DNA of 64,000 bases, taken from NCBI RefSeq assembly GCF_030407165.1, contig NZ_CP129111.1:3100001-3164000 (forward strand). Reading direction: 5' to 3'. The stretch is from Fontisubflavum oceani (GTDB taxonomy: Bacteria > Pseudomonadota > Alphaproteobacteria > Rhodobacterales > Rhodobacteraceae). Both the position numbers and the translations under genes were made by a program. The notes beneath the pieces are model-generated. The model had not been told where the DNA came from and made no database searches. It saw only the letters and a program-made list of their open reading frames with translations. Shown here piece by piece: positions 56,004 to 64,000 of this stretch. Within the stretch, counting starts at the first letter, position 1. Every line of letters begins with the position of its first letter.

Positions 56004-56806
56004 GCGGGATCGTCTTTTCGTTTCAACTGGATCGGCGCGAAAGTCTCTGCCTGCCGGATCGTCACCTTGCCCGCCTTGGCCAGTTCCAACGCGGCGGCGA
56101 AGGTGGAGGCGGTGGCGGAGCGGCGGCGCTTTGGATCAAGTTCCCACCCTTCCGGGATATAGGAAGATATATAGGTCCAATCGCCCGCAAACCCAATCAA
56201 TCCGCGCATCCGGTCCAGCGCTTCTTCCATGGTAAACACACTGTCGCGGTCCATCGTAAAGGGGCGGAACTCGTCGCGCGTCCGGATCCGCGCATAGCCC
56301 TGCATCAGGTCGATCAGACTGGCGGTATAGGTGACTTTGCGCGCTGTTGTGATGTCTTCCGGCAGGCCACGCACAAACCGATCGCGCCCCAGGCGGTTGC
56401 CCGCCATCAGTTTTGCCGCACATTCCCGCATCGCCGCCAAACGTTCGAGTTGGAACGCCAGATGCGCTGCCATTTCCTCACCAGACGGCCCTTCTTCGGT
56501 CGGGTCCGGTGGCAAGAGCAGACGGGATTTCAGGAAAGCCAACCAGGCGGCCATCACTAGGTAATCGGCGGCCAGCTCGATCCGCAGCGTGCGGGCCTTT
56601 TCAACGAAAACCAGGTATTGCTCGGCCAATTGCAGGACCGAGACCTTGCGCAAATCGACCTTCTGGGTGCGCGACAGCATCAAGAGCAGATCGAGCGGCC
56701 CTTCAAACCCGTCGACATCGACGATCAACGCCTCGGCGGCGCGGCGCTCGGCGACCGCGTCCCATTCCGCGTCATTGTCATTTGCCGGTGTCGGTATCTC
56801 AGCCAT
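56000..56806 (-). CDS. scpA: Segregation and condensation protein A
   Basis: A 268-aa kleisin. The N-terminal domain has VDGFEGPLDLLLMLSRTQKVDLRKVSVLQLAEQYL (residues about 30-64), which binds the SMC neck. A helical region follows, and a C-terminal winged helix binds the SMC cap. ATG 56806 lies inside the 3' end of nagZ when that gene is read in its restored frame, so the two overlap by eight bases. It bridges SMC heads with ScpB in the condensin-like complex. Confidence 0.93.
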   Translation of the reverse strand: MAEIPTPANDNDAEWDAVAERRAAEALIVDVDGFEGPLDLLLMLSRTQKVDLRKVSVLQLAEQYLVFVEKARTLRIELAADYLVMAAWLAFLKSRLLLPPDPTEEGPSGEEMAAHLAFQLERLAAMRECAAKLMAGNRLGRDRFVRGLPEDITTARKVTYTASLIDLMQGYARIRTRDEFRPFTMDRDSVFTMEEALDRMRGLIGFAGDWTYISSYIPEGWELDPKRRRSATASTFAAALELAKAGKVTIRQAETFAPIQLKRKDDPA

Positions 56807-57811
56807 AAACCTGCCCGTCCAGAAGCGTCGCAAGGTCGGCTTCCACGGCCTCAATGTCAAGCGGATCAGGGGCGCGGCGCCACGCAAGCGCCGCTTCGGC
56901 GCGGGTCTTCGCGGGGCCGTCTAAATCACCGCTGGCCGCGACGACCTCTTCCATTTCGGCGCGTTTGCCATTGCAATGCAGAATGATATCGCAGCCTGCG
57001 CGCGCGCGCCTGCGGCCCGCTTGGCCAAGCGCCCCGGCAACGCCCCCATGGAAAGATCATCGGTCATCAAGAGCCCGTCAAAGCCGATCTCCTCGCGGAT
57101 CAGCGTGATCAGGTGTGGCGACATGGTTGCCGGCATGCCATTTTCAATCGCCTCATAAACGATATGCGCCGTCATCCCCATCGGCAGGTCAGAGAGCGGT
57201 TTGAACGCCGCGAAATCCACGGCGCGGAGTTCGTCCAACAGCGCTGTCACACGCGGCAAGCTTTTGTGACTGTCCACCTCGCCCAACCCATAGCCGGGCA
57301 GATGTTTGAGGACCGGCAAGACACCCCCCGCCAAAAGGCCCTCGGCAACGGTTCGGGCAGTTTCAACCACATCCGGCACGTTCTCTCCGTAAAGCCGGTT
57401 TAAAAGAACCGGGTGCGTTGTCTCTCGCGCCACATCGGCGAGCGGCGCGCAGTTCACGTCAATCCCAACGGCCCGCAGCTCATCCGCGATCAGCCGGGCG
57501 CGGAGCCGCATGGACCGCGCCGCGCCCTCCGGTCCCGCCTGCCGTACTTGGTCTAGCGCCGGATGCCATTGCCGCCAATGAGGTGGTCCCATCCGCTGCA
57601 CGCGACCGCCCTCCTGATCGATCAGGATCGGCGCGTCCCGCCCAACTGCGGCGCGCAAATCATCCGTCAGGCGGCGCAGTTGGGCCGGGGTCTCGATATT
57701 GCGAGCGAAAAGGATGAAGCCCCACGGTTGCGCATCCGCAAAAAACGCGGCTTCGTCTTCGGATAGGACCAGGCCCAAACAACCAAGAATGGTGGCTGAG
57801 GCCCCGGCCAT
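56799..57811 (-). pseudogene. nagZ: Beta-N-acetylhexosaminidase NagZ, reading frame broken near C-terminus
   Basis: Across one shift this gives a 337-aa family 3 glycoside hydrolase that recycles peptidoglycan (GlcNAc-anhydroMurNAc). Features are PWGFILFARNIETPAQLRRL near residue 30, LIDQEGGRVQRM near residue 66, and the KHLPGYGLGEVDSHKSLP catalytic motif near residue 175 with its Asp/His pair. The frame breaks near residue 268 in a GC repeat (56997-57010). One extra base restores AAGCDIILHCNGKRAEMEE and the tail. ATG 57811 gives the family start. A consensus slip in the GC tract is likely; otherwise the last 70 residues would be lost. Confidence 0.85.
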
Positions 57812-57816
57812 ATGCC

Positions 57817-58764
57817 TTAGCGCACCGTGACCGGGATACAAGCCGCGCCCTGCGCCAAAAGCGTTGTGCAGAAGCGCCGCGCATCGCTTAGATCCGTGAA
57901 GCCATGGGCGCGGAGCCGGTAGAACTCCCGCCCGCCAGACACCGCCGGTTGGACAATCCGCGAGCGCCCATCAAAGAAATCGGGGAAGCTGCCGGTCAAC
58001 CGTTCCCATTCGGACCGGGCGGTTTCTTCGTCATCAAAGGCGCCAAGCTGCACCAGCCGTGTTCCTGATGTGAGCGTATTTGGATCAATCTCCGCGCTGG
58101 CTACGGGCGTCGGCGCGGTCGGCGCCGCAAGGCTGGCAACCTGCACATTGGCCGGACGGCCCGTCGGGCGCGGCGAATTTCGCACGCCGGGCACCGAGAT
58201 CGGGATCACCGCGATGGTTTCGCGGGTCGGTGCGGGATCCGCGTTTTCCGCCACAACTCCTGCCTCTGCATTTTCGGTGGCAGGGGCCGCAGCTTCGTCC
58301 TGGATCAGCCGGTCAATCAAGGCCAAAGTCGCCTCGCTGGCTGCTTCTGGGGTCGGGGCTGAGGCCTGCGGCTCGGGCACAACCTCTGTCGTCACCTCTG
58401 GCAGGCTGGCGGAGCTGATATCCACTTCGGTCAGTTCCACCGGCGGCGGCGCCAAAACGATCCGATCCGCCGCAGGTTCGGCCTCTTGCCCCTCGGCAAT
58501 GCGGTTAACCGCCAAACCTTGATGATCCGCCTGACTGCCGCCGGGGTTTTCCGGGGCCACCCGCATCGCACCTTCCAACGCGCGGATCACCGGGACACCG
58601 GCCACATCGCGCACCGTCAACTGCCAAGCCCAAACCGCCATGCCTGCGATCAGCCCAAATGAAACCAACGCCCCGGCCCAATTGACCAAGGTGCCAAAGC
58701 GCGACGGCTCCACCTGCGGTTGAGACGTATAGGCCTCTTCCTCGAAATACTCGATATCTGCCAT
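57817..58764 (-). CDS. SPOR domain protein, single-pass membrane
   Basis: A 315-aa protein with a cytoplasmic start, one transmembrane helix (LVNWAGALVSFGLIAGMAVWAW, about residues 27-48), a long low-complexity Pro/Ala/Thr-rich periplasmic linker, and a C-terminal SPOR domain (TRLVQLGAFDDEETARSEWERLTGSFPDFF from about residue 235). SPOR domains bind denuded glycan strands at the division site. It lies between argS and nagZ, an arrangement seen in many Rhodobacteraceae, which ties it to cell-wall growth and division. Confidence 0.88.
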   Translation of the reverse strand: MADIEYFEEEAYTSQPQVEPSRFGTLVNWAGALVSFGLIAGMAVWAWQLTVRDVAGVPVIRALEGAMRVAPENPGGSQADHQGLAVNRIAEGQEAEPAADRIVLAPPPVELTEVDISSASLPEVTTEVVPEPQASAPTPEAASEATLALIDRLIQDEAAAPATENAEAGVVAENADPAPTRETIAVIPISVPGVRNSPRPTGRPANVQVASLAAPTAPTPVASAEIDPNTLTSGTRLVQLGAFDDEETARSEWERLTGSFPDFFDGRSRIVQPAVSGGREFYRLRAHGFTDLSDARRFCTTLLAQGAACIPVTVR

Positions 58765-58852
58765 GCCTGCCCTCTTTTGCCCGGCACTGGCGCGCGCCGG
58801 GGGTCTTGCCTGCTCGGCCCCACCAGCGCGCTTTGTTTATCGAGGTCTCGCC

Positions 58853-60598
58853 TCAGCGCATTTCGTTAAGCGGGGTCACCCCTAAAATACCAAGACCTGA
58901 TGAAATAACAACGGCTACGGCACGAATCAGCGCAAGTTTTGCCAATGTTGCTGTTTCGTCATCCTCTTGCAGGAAGCGCAAAGACGGGTCGGCATTGCCT
59001 TTGTTCCAAAGGCCATGGAACTCGGAGGCCAGATCGAAGAGGTAAAACGCCACCCGATGCGGCTCATGCGTGCTGGCCGCGATCTCAACCAGACGCGGCC
59101 ATTCCGCGAGCTTGCCCGCCAGCGCGAGTTCCGCTGGATCAGAGATCGCCGAGAGGTCCGCCGCAGCAAGAACCGCGTCATCCGTTGCAATCCCGGCCTC
59201 TGCCGCTTTGCGCAACACCGATGCGATCCGGGCATGGGCATATTGCACATACCAGACCGGGTTTTCTTTCGATTGCTCCGTCACTTTCTCGACGTCGAAA
59301 TCAAGCGGTGCATCGTTTTTCCGGGTGAGCATGACAAAGCGGGTCACATCCGGCCCAACCAGATCGACCACATCGCGCAGGGTTACGAAAGTCCCCGCGC
59401 GTTTCGACATTTTCAGCTCTTCATCACCACGCCGCAGCTTGACCAACTGCGTCAGCTTGACGTCAAGCGGCACTTGGCCATCCGACAGCGCCGAAACGGC
59501 CGCCTTCATCCGTTTGACATAGCCGCCATGATCGGCGCCGAACACATCGATGAGCTCATCGAACCCCCTGGAAACCTTATCAAAATGATAAGCGATGTCC
59601 GGCGCGAAATAGGTCCAAGAGCCGTCGGATTTCTTCACCGGACGGTCGACATCATCGCCATGTTCGGTGGATTTGAACAGGGTCTGCTCGCGCGGCTCCC
59701 AATCTTCGGGCTTCTTGCCTTTCGGGGGCTCAAGCACGCCTTCATAGATCAGGCCCTTGCCGCGCAGATCGTCGATCGCGGCTTCGATCCGGCCCGTGCC
59801 ATAAAGCGATTTCTCGGAGTAAAACACGTCCATCTCGACGCCCAATTGCGCCAAGTCGGAGCGGATCATCTCCATCATCGTTTCAGTCGCGAACTCCCGT
59901 ATGTCGGCCAGCCAACACTCTTCGCCCTTATCGACAAACGCATCGCCAACCTTGTCTTTCAGCGCTTGGCCAACCTCAATCAGGTAATCGCCCGGATAGG
60001 TGCCGTCTTCAAACGCAACTTCCTGGCCATGCGCCTCCAGGTAACGCAGATAGACCGAGCGGGCGAGCACATCGACCTGCCCACCGCCATCGTTGATGTA
60101 GTATTCGCGCGTGACGTCATGGCCGGTGAAATCCAGAAGACTGGCCAGCGCATCGCCAAACACCGCGCCGCGTGTGTGGCCCACATGCAAGGGCCCGGTC
60201 GGGTTGGCCGAGACATATTCGACATTCACCTTGCGGCCCGCCCCCATCGTTGAACGGCCAAAACCGGTGCCGGTTTGCACCACATCGCGGATCACTCCAC
60301 GCCAAGTCTCGGTAGAGAGCCGCAAGTTGATAAAGCCCGGGCCTGCCACCTCAGCGGTCTCAATCCGGGGGTCTGCGCCCAGTTTCACCGCCAAAGCGTC
60401 GGCAATATCGCGCGGTTTCTGCCGGGCGGGTTTCGCCAACACCATCGCGGCATTGGTCGCCATATCCCCATGGGCAGCATCGCGCGGCGGCTCCACGGTG
60501 ACGTTTCGCATGTCCAATCCGGCGGGCAGATGGCCATCAGCCACCAGGGCATCGAGACTTTGCAGAACAAGCGCGCGGATATCGGCAAATAGGGTCAT
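58853..60598 (-). CDS. argS: Arginyl-tRNA synthetase
   Basis: A 581-aa class I synthetase. The HIGH-type motif is in SANPTGPLHVGHTRGAVFGDALASLL near residue 125, and the KMSKS-equivalent is KMSKRAGTFVTLRDV near residue 400. A C-terminal DALR anticodon-binding domain has ASVLRKAAEAG and the final helical bundle. It charges tRNA-Arg. It is the first gene of the argS-SPOR-nagZ-scpA-scpB unit; the start has no strong ribosome site in the immediate upstream bases (CCGATG). Confidence 0.97.
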   Translation of the reverse strand: MTLFADIRALVLQSLDALVADGHLPAGLDMRNVTVEPPRDAAHGDMATNAAMVLAKPARQKPRDIADALAVKLGADPRIETAEVAGPGFINLRLSTETWRGVIRDVVQTGTGFGRSTMGAGRKVNVEYVSANPTGPLHVGHTRGAVFGDALASLLDFTGHDVTREYYINDGGGQVDVLARSVYLRYLEAHGQEVAFEDGTYPGDYLIEVGQALKDKVGDAFVDKGEECWLADIREFATETMMEMIRSDLAQLGVEMDVFYSEKSLYGTGRIEAAIDDLRGKGLIYEGVLEPPKGKKPEDWEPREQTLFKSTEHGDDVDRPVKKSDGSWTYFAPDIAYHFDKVSRGFDELIDVFGADHGGYVKRMKAAVSALSDGQVPLDVKLTQLVKLRRGDEELKMSKRAGTFVTLRDVVDLVGPDVTRFVMLTRKNDAPLDFDVEKVTEQSKENPVWYVQYAHARIASVLRKAAEAGIATDDAVLAAADLSAISDPAELALAGKLAEWPRLVEIAASTHEPHRVAFYLFDLASEFHGLWNKGNADPSLRFLQEDDETATLAKLALIRAVAVVISSGLGILGVTPLNEMR

Positions 60599-60753
60599 CG
60601 GAGCATCTTTCGGGAAACAATTGCGCGGGGGTGTATCACGGGCAGGGCCGAGGTCAATTGCGGTTCCCTGATCGTTGCATATGAAAGATATGTGGCGAGG
60701 CGGCCAGCAGTCTGGCAGTCTCGGCCCATCTCAACACCGATGGGAGCGTCCTT

Positions 60754-61302
60754 ATGATGCGTATCTTGACTCCGCTTCTCCTCTGCATGGCCCTCTCTGG
60801 ACCCGCGCTGGCGGAGGTTCCTCCACCGACCGGTGCCACGATCCTCACCCTTGCTGGCGCGATCACAGAGGGGAACCGTGGCCCCTCGACCGAAGAGGAT
60901 ATCACGGTTCTGGGTCGGATGGGTTTGAGCTTCGAGACCGGGGTCGCGCTTGATGCGGCAATGCTGGCCGCCTTGCCCCAGATCGAAATCGCCACGATGA
61001 TGCCAGATAACGAAACACCCGCAACATTTGCTGGCCCCAGGCTTTCGGCGGTGATGGAGATGGCGGGCGCAACTGGTCGGTCGGCCTTTCCAACGGCGCT
61101 TGACGGGTATCAGGTCGAAATCCCGTGGGAGATGACCGAGACCTATGAGCCGATCTTGGCCACCCATCTGGACGGGGTGCCTCTGGGCATTGGTGATCTG
61201 GGGCCGATCATCGTGATCTTTCCTGTGGTGGACGATCCGGACCTGTCCGAGATTTTCGTATCGCTTCAGGTTTGGGCGACGTTTTTTATCGACGTGGAAT
61301 AG
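60754..61302 (+). CDS. Secreted protein with sulfite-oxidase-like (molybdopterin-binding) fold
   Basis: A 182-aa protein with a signal peptide (MMRILTPLLLCMALSGPALA). The mature part has GPSTEEDITVLGRMGLSFET, a GPRLSAVMEMAGATG motif near residue 98, and IPWEMTETYEPILATHLDGVPLGIGDLGPIIVIFP, typical of small relatives of the molybdopterin-binding oxidoreductase fold. There is no cysteine in the mature part, so it cannot supply the usual molybdenum thiolate ligand and is unlikely to be a Moco enzyme. GGAG lies eight bases before the ATG. It is divergent from argS and convergent with dgt. Function unknown. Confidence 0.7.
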   Translation: MMRILTPLLLCMALSGPALAEVPPPTGATILTLAGAITEGNRGPSTEEDITVLGRMGLSFETGVALDAAMLAALPQIEIATMMPDNETPATFAGPRLSAVMEMAGATGRSAFPTALDGYQVEIPWEMTETYEPILATHLDGVPLGIGDLGPIIVIFPVVDDPDLSEIFVSLQVWATFFIDVE

Positions 61303-61317
61303 ACCCTTACCGCAGGG

Positions 61318-62484
61318 TTATCCGTGTTTTGTCACGGTCGTTGGCGTGCCGGTGACAAGGTCTGCATGCCTCTGAAGCGCGAAGCGATCTGTCATACCGG
61401 CGATATAATCGGCCACGATCCGGGCCAGCGCCGTCTCTCCCTCCGCCTCTTCGACATCCTTGCGCCACTGCTTCGGCAAGGCCTCCGGATGGGCCATGAA
61501 ATACGGAAAGAGCTCGTTGACCACCTGCGTCACCTCTGCGCGCATCTCGATCACCCCCGGCGCGCGGTACATGCGTTTGAACAGAAACGCCCGGATCAGG
61601 TTGAGATCCGCCCAAAGCGCATCGGAAAACCGGATCACGCCGCGCCCTGCCCTGCGGATATCGGCCACGCTCTGCGGCGCGATTTCGGCCAGATTGCCCC
61701 GCGCGACCGCAATCACATCCTCGACCAAAACGCCGAAGAACCGCCGGAGCGCCTCATGCCGCCGCTTGTAGTAGTTCAGCCCCGGATAGCGCTGATCGAC
61801 CTCGGCAAAGCAATCCTGCAAAATCGGGAGGTCTGCCAGCTCATCAGTCGAAAACAGCTCGGCACGGAGCCCATCATGCAGATCGTGATGGTTGTAGGCG
61901 ACATCATCGGCAATCGCGGCCACTTGCGCCTCGGCGCTGGCATGGGTGTGGAGTTCCAGATCATGGCGCGCGTTATAGGCCGCCAGAGCATAGGGCAGAT
62001 TGCCTGTGACAGGGCCGTTGTGCTTGGCCAAACCCTCCAAGGTTTCCCAGGTCAGGTTCAGCCCATCAAACTCCGCATAGTGCCGCTCAAGCGAGGTTAC
62101 GATGCGGATCGCCTGCGCATTGTGATCGAACCCGCCATAAGGTGCCATCAGATCGGCCAAGGCATCTTCACCGGTGTGCCCAAAGGGCGTGTGGCCGAGG
62201 TCATGGGCCAGGGCCAAGGCCTCGGTCAGTTCCGCATTCAGCCCCAAAACGCCCGAGATCGTTCGCGCCACCTGCGCCACTTCAATCGAATGGGTCAGCC
62301 GCGTGCGATAGTAATCGCCCTCATGTTCCACAAAAACTTGCGTCTTATGTTTCAGCCGCCGAAAGGCCGACGCGTGGATGATCCGATCGCGGTCGCGCTG
62401 AAAACAGGAGCGAAACGTGCTTTCCTCCTCCGCAACCAGCCGCCCGCGGCTCTCCGCAGGGTCGCATGCATATACCGCCAGCAT
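61318..62484 (-). CDS. dgt: Deoxyguanosinetriphosphate triphosphohydrolase-like protein
   Basis: A 388-aa HD-domain dNTPase. The metal-binding histidines and aspartates appear in HASAFRRLKHKTQVF, TRLTHSIEVAQVARTI (near residue 63) and ALAHDLGHTPFGHTGEDALADL (near residue 90). It cleaves triphosphate from dGTP or other dNTPs. ATG 62484 is preceded by AAGGAGA; the longer frame to 62589 has no support. It is divergent from the A-type iron-sulfur gene, with 77 bases between. Confidence 0.92.
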   Translation of the reverse strand: MLAVYACDPAESRGRLVAEEESTFRSCFQRDRDRIIHASAFRRLKHKTQVFVEHEGDYYRTRLTHSIEVAQVARTISGVLGLNAELTEALALAHDLGHTPFGHTGEDALADLMAPYGGFDHNAQAIRIVTSLERHYAEFDGLNLTWETLEGLAKHNGPVTGNLPYALAAYNARHDLELHTHASAEAQVAAIADDVAYNHHDLHDGLRAELFSTDELADLPILQDCFAEVDQRYPGLNYYKRRHEALRRFFGVLVEDVIAVARGNLAEIAPQSVADIRRAGRGVIRFSDALWADLNLIRAFLFKRMYRAPGVIEMRAEVTQVVNELFPYFMAHPEALPKQWRKDVEEAEGETALARIVADYIAGMTDRFALQRHADLVTGTPTTVTKHG

Positions 62485-62561
62485 CGATGTCTCCTTGTCG
62501 CCCCCGTTGCCGCTCCATATATTCGGTTCAAACCCGATGCGACACCGCCCGGAGCTGAAAA

Positions 62562-62900
62562 ATGACCCTGACGCTGACTGTTCCGCCAAAAGTAACGCCG
62601 CGCGCCTTCGAGCGTCTTGCCGAAATCAACGAGGATGCGGATGCGCCCAAAGCGCTGCGCGTGGCGGTCGAGGGTGGCGGCTGTTCTGGATTTCAATATG
62701 AAATCAAGCTCGACGAGCCCGCCGAGGATGATTTGGTGCTGGAAGGCGAAGGCCAAAAAGTGGTCGTCGATAGCGTGTCGTTGCCGTTCCTGGCCGACGC
62801 GGTCATCGATTTCAGCGAGGAATTGATCGGCGCACGGTTCACCATCGAGAACCCAAATGCCTCGTCGTCCTGCGGCTGCGGCACGTCGTTTTCGATGTAG
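62562..62900 (+). CDS. A-type iron-sulfur cluster carrier (ErpA/IscA/HesB)
   Basis: A 112-aa A-type carrier. The three cluster cysteines are in EGGGCSGFQYEIKL near residue 40 and SSCGCGTSF near residue 105, spaced as in ErpA and IscA. It receives and delivers [Fe-S] clusters to apoproteins. It cannot be told by eye which of ErpA, IscA or SufA it is. The divergent dgt pairing is widespread in alphaproteobacteria. Confidence 0.92.
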   Translation: MTLTLTVPPKVTPRAFERLAEINEDADAPKALRVAVEGGGCSGFQYEIKLDEPAEDDLVLEGEGQKVVVDSVSLPFLADAVIDFSEELIGARFTIENPNASSSCGCGTSFSM

Positions 62901-63237
62901 TGACCTAAAGAACGCGCCCGACTATTTGGCGACGCTCGGATGCCTCCGGCGGGGATATTTGAAAAGCAGAGAAGACCGGACCGGGTCCACCCCCACTGTC
63001 CCGGAGGCGCTTGGGGGCTTCTCCGCTTACGGCCATCGGCGTCCCCGCCTGTACCGCAAGTCGAGACTAGCGGCGCATGGTTAATCAAACCTGAAGGGTC
63101 CTTCTCTGCTTCTCAAATATCCCGGGGGAGTCGCGGCACACGACGGGGGCTGGCCCGCTTCCTCGGCCCGATTGACGCAGATCATGGTGCGGTTTAGCGG
63201 AACCCACCAGCGTTAGCCCATAATAAGGAGACGGCGG
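62901..63237. other. Intergenic region with a near-perfect inverted repeat
   Basis: Left arm 62941-62974 (CCTCCGGCGGGGATATTTG then AAAAGCAGAGAAG); right arm 63101-63135 (CTTCTCTGCTTCTCAAATAT then CCCGGGGGAG). Aligned as reverse complements they share GATATTTGA(A/G)AAGCAGAGAAG, about 21 bases with one mismatch. The arms are about 125 bases apart. I recall very similar CCTCCGGCGGGG-ATATTTG gene-end sequences scattered in Rhodobacteraceae; copy number here cannot be counted. No gene is supported between them. Confidence 0.6.
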
Positions 63238-63642
63238 ATGAGCACACCCAGTTTCAGCAGCAATTTGGAAACCCCAAACCTTTTGGTGATCGAGGCGCAT
63301 GGCAGTCTGGATGCCGTTGGGATGGAAGTGGCGCTTGATATGTTGGTGCGCGAGATGGAGGGCATGCATCATGGCAGCGTCCTGATGCGTGCCGAAGGCG
63401 TGGCTTGGCCAAGCTTGGGCGCCATCGGCGTCGAGTTGCGCCATTGGGTGCAGCTAATGGCAATGATCGAGAAGGTCGACAAGGTGGCGGTTCTGACCGA
63501 TCAGACCTGGGTCAAAGCGGTCGCGGGTGTCGAAAGCGCGCTGCTGCCCAACCTGGTGATCAAGAGCTTTGCGCCTGATGATGAAGACGCCGCGCGCACC
63601 TGGTTGGCAGTCTCGGATGAGAGCGAAAGCGTGACCGGCTAG
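63238..63642 (+). CDS. STAS/SpoIIAA-like domain protein
   Basis: A 134-aa protein of the SpoIIAA-like (STAS/SEC14-like) family: PNLLVIEAHGSLDAVGMEVALDMLVREMEGM near residues 12-42 forms the strand-helix start, followed by GSVLMRAEGVAWPSLGAIGVELRHWVQLMAMIEKVDKVAVLTDQTW. Relatives are small, single-domain, cytosolic proteins of unknown binding role. AAGGAG sits before the ATG at 63238. Confidence 0.75.
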   Translation: MSTPSFSSNLETPNLLVIEAHGSLDAVGMEVALDMLVREMEGMHHGSVLMRAEGVAWPSLGAIGVELRHWVQLMAMIEKVDKVAVLTDQTWVKAVAGVESALLPNLVIKSFAPDDEDAARTWLAVSDESESVTG

Positions 63643-63943
63643 CAACAGCGCCTAGTGGCGTTGCGTATGGGCGCTTCGCTCGCATCGGGTAGGGCCACAT
63701 CAGATGGGACCGATGCGGGGAGCTTATGCTCTGCACACTGCCATCGGAGGCCAGCGCCGGTTGCACGCTGTCGGGCTTGGCCGCGTGTGGCTTTGGCAGA
63801 GCGAGGGCCTCATTGGGACGAAACCAGATCGCGCGCTCGAGCTTAAGCCGGTTCTGCGAACTCGAACTTCGGGGAAATCCCGTCAGCGCTTGGCATTCCT
63901 GATCCGTCGAGGCAGAACGGTGGGAGCCGAGGGAGATGCGCCA
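63643..63943. other. Intergenic region, about 300 bp, no supported gene
   Basis: Between the STAS-like gene and xth. A 63-codon frame (63655-63846) has an atypical, Arg/Ala-rich composition and no ribosome site. No RNA gene or hairpin with a T run was recognised. The xth promoter is presumably in its second half. Confidence 0.5.
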
Positions 63944-64000
63944 ATGAAAATCGCCACATTCAACATCAATGGGATCAAGGCGCGGGCCCTGGCCCTGCCC
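63944..64000 (+). CDS. xth: Exodeoxyribonuclease III, 5' end only
   Basis: Nineteen codons run to the window edge: MKIATFNINGIKARALALP, the highly conserved start of exonuclease III / Xth (the IATFNINGI block includes the metal-site asparagine). AGGGAG precedes the ATG. The enzyme repairs AP sites and 3'-blocked ends. Only the first strand is in view, so a broader AP-endonuclease relative cannot be excluded. Confidence 0.85.
   Translation, partial: MKIATFNINGIKARALALP

Noticed and set aside
58967..60253. Long plus-strand open frame opposite argS
   Set aside because: Antisense shadow with low-complexity, basic translation.
61324..62565. Long plus-strand open frame opposite dgt
   Set aside because: Antisense shadow of a gene with complete HD-domain motifs.

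Overview
The window is a GC-rich, densely coded stretch of chromosome, most likely from a Rhodobacteraceae (Roseobacter-group) alphaproteobacterium. The evidence is an lptF-lptG-lptD-surA-pdxA-rsmA string, an argS-SPOR-nagZ-scpA-scpB string, DUF4167 and DUF1499 proteins, a TIGR02281-type retropepsin-like protease, a MaoC-phosphotransacylase fusion, a PcaQ-like regulator, and palindromic gene-end elements. Genus cannot be told from the sequence alone.

Layout. (1) 1-6.9 kb: 3' part of a LysR regulator, a non-pyrrolysine MttB-family methyltransferase divergent from a dimethylglycine/sarcosine-dehydrogenase-like flavoprotein, then a citryl-CoA-lyase-like protein and a CaiB-type CoA-transferase. 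A perfect 9-bp inverted repeat lies between the two divergent C1/methylamine genes. (2) 6.9-14.1 kb: a small ORF, a TfoX C-terminal-domain protein, ndk, a small secreted protein, an ABC-F ATPase, marC, a retropepsin, and pepA-holC. (3) 14.2-21.7 kb: LPS export and outer-membrane biogenesis (lptF, lptG, lptD, surA) with pdxA and rsmA. (4) 21.7-27.6 kb: DUF4167, prfA-prmC (release factor 1 and its methylase), DUF1499, and a MaoC/phosphotransacylase-acyl kinase pair. (5) 27.8-34.1 kb: an IlvD/Edd-type dehydratase and an ATPase-permease-HlyD exporter. (6) 34.1-38.0 kb: protocatechuate module pobA-pcaC-pcaH-pcaG, with a divergent PcaQ-like regulator. (7) 38.0-50.3 kb: a YnjBCD-like ABC importer, a TetR regulator, an amidase and a dipeptide-type ABC importer. 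(8) 50.4-64 kb: tRNA-Leu(TAG), a Hint-domain protein, nnrE/nnrD, glnB-glnA, scpB-scpA-nagZ-SPOR-argS, a sulfite-oxidase-fold secreted protein, dgt, an A-type Fe-S carrier, a STAS-like protein and the start of xth.

The most striking property is that twelve otherwise well-conserved genes are broken by a one- or two-base indel: abcF, holC, surA, rsmA, ackA, maoC-pta, the IlvD-type dehydratase, the MacB-like permease, pcaH, the dipeptide ATPase, glnA and nagZ. Most sit in G/C homopolymers or GC repeats, and several hit near-essential genes. Restoring one base returns the length usual for the family (for example 468 aa for GlnA). The pattern points to consensus errors rather than decay, so apparent pseudogenes here should be read as probably intact genes. 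I found no CRISPR array, insertion sequence, prophage or rRNA. The best candidates for new biology are the methyltransferase/flavoprotein/CoA-lyase module with its inverted repeat, the TetR-amidase-peptide-ABC unit, and the palindromic gene-end elements.
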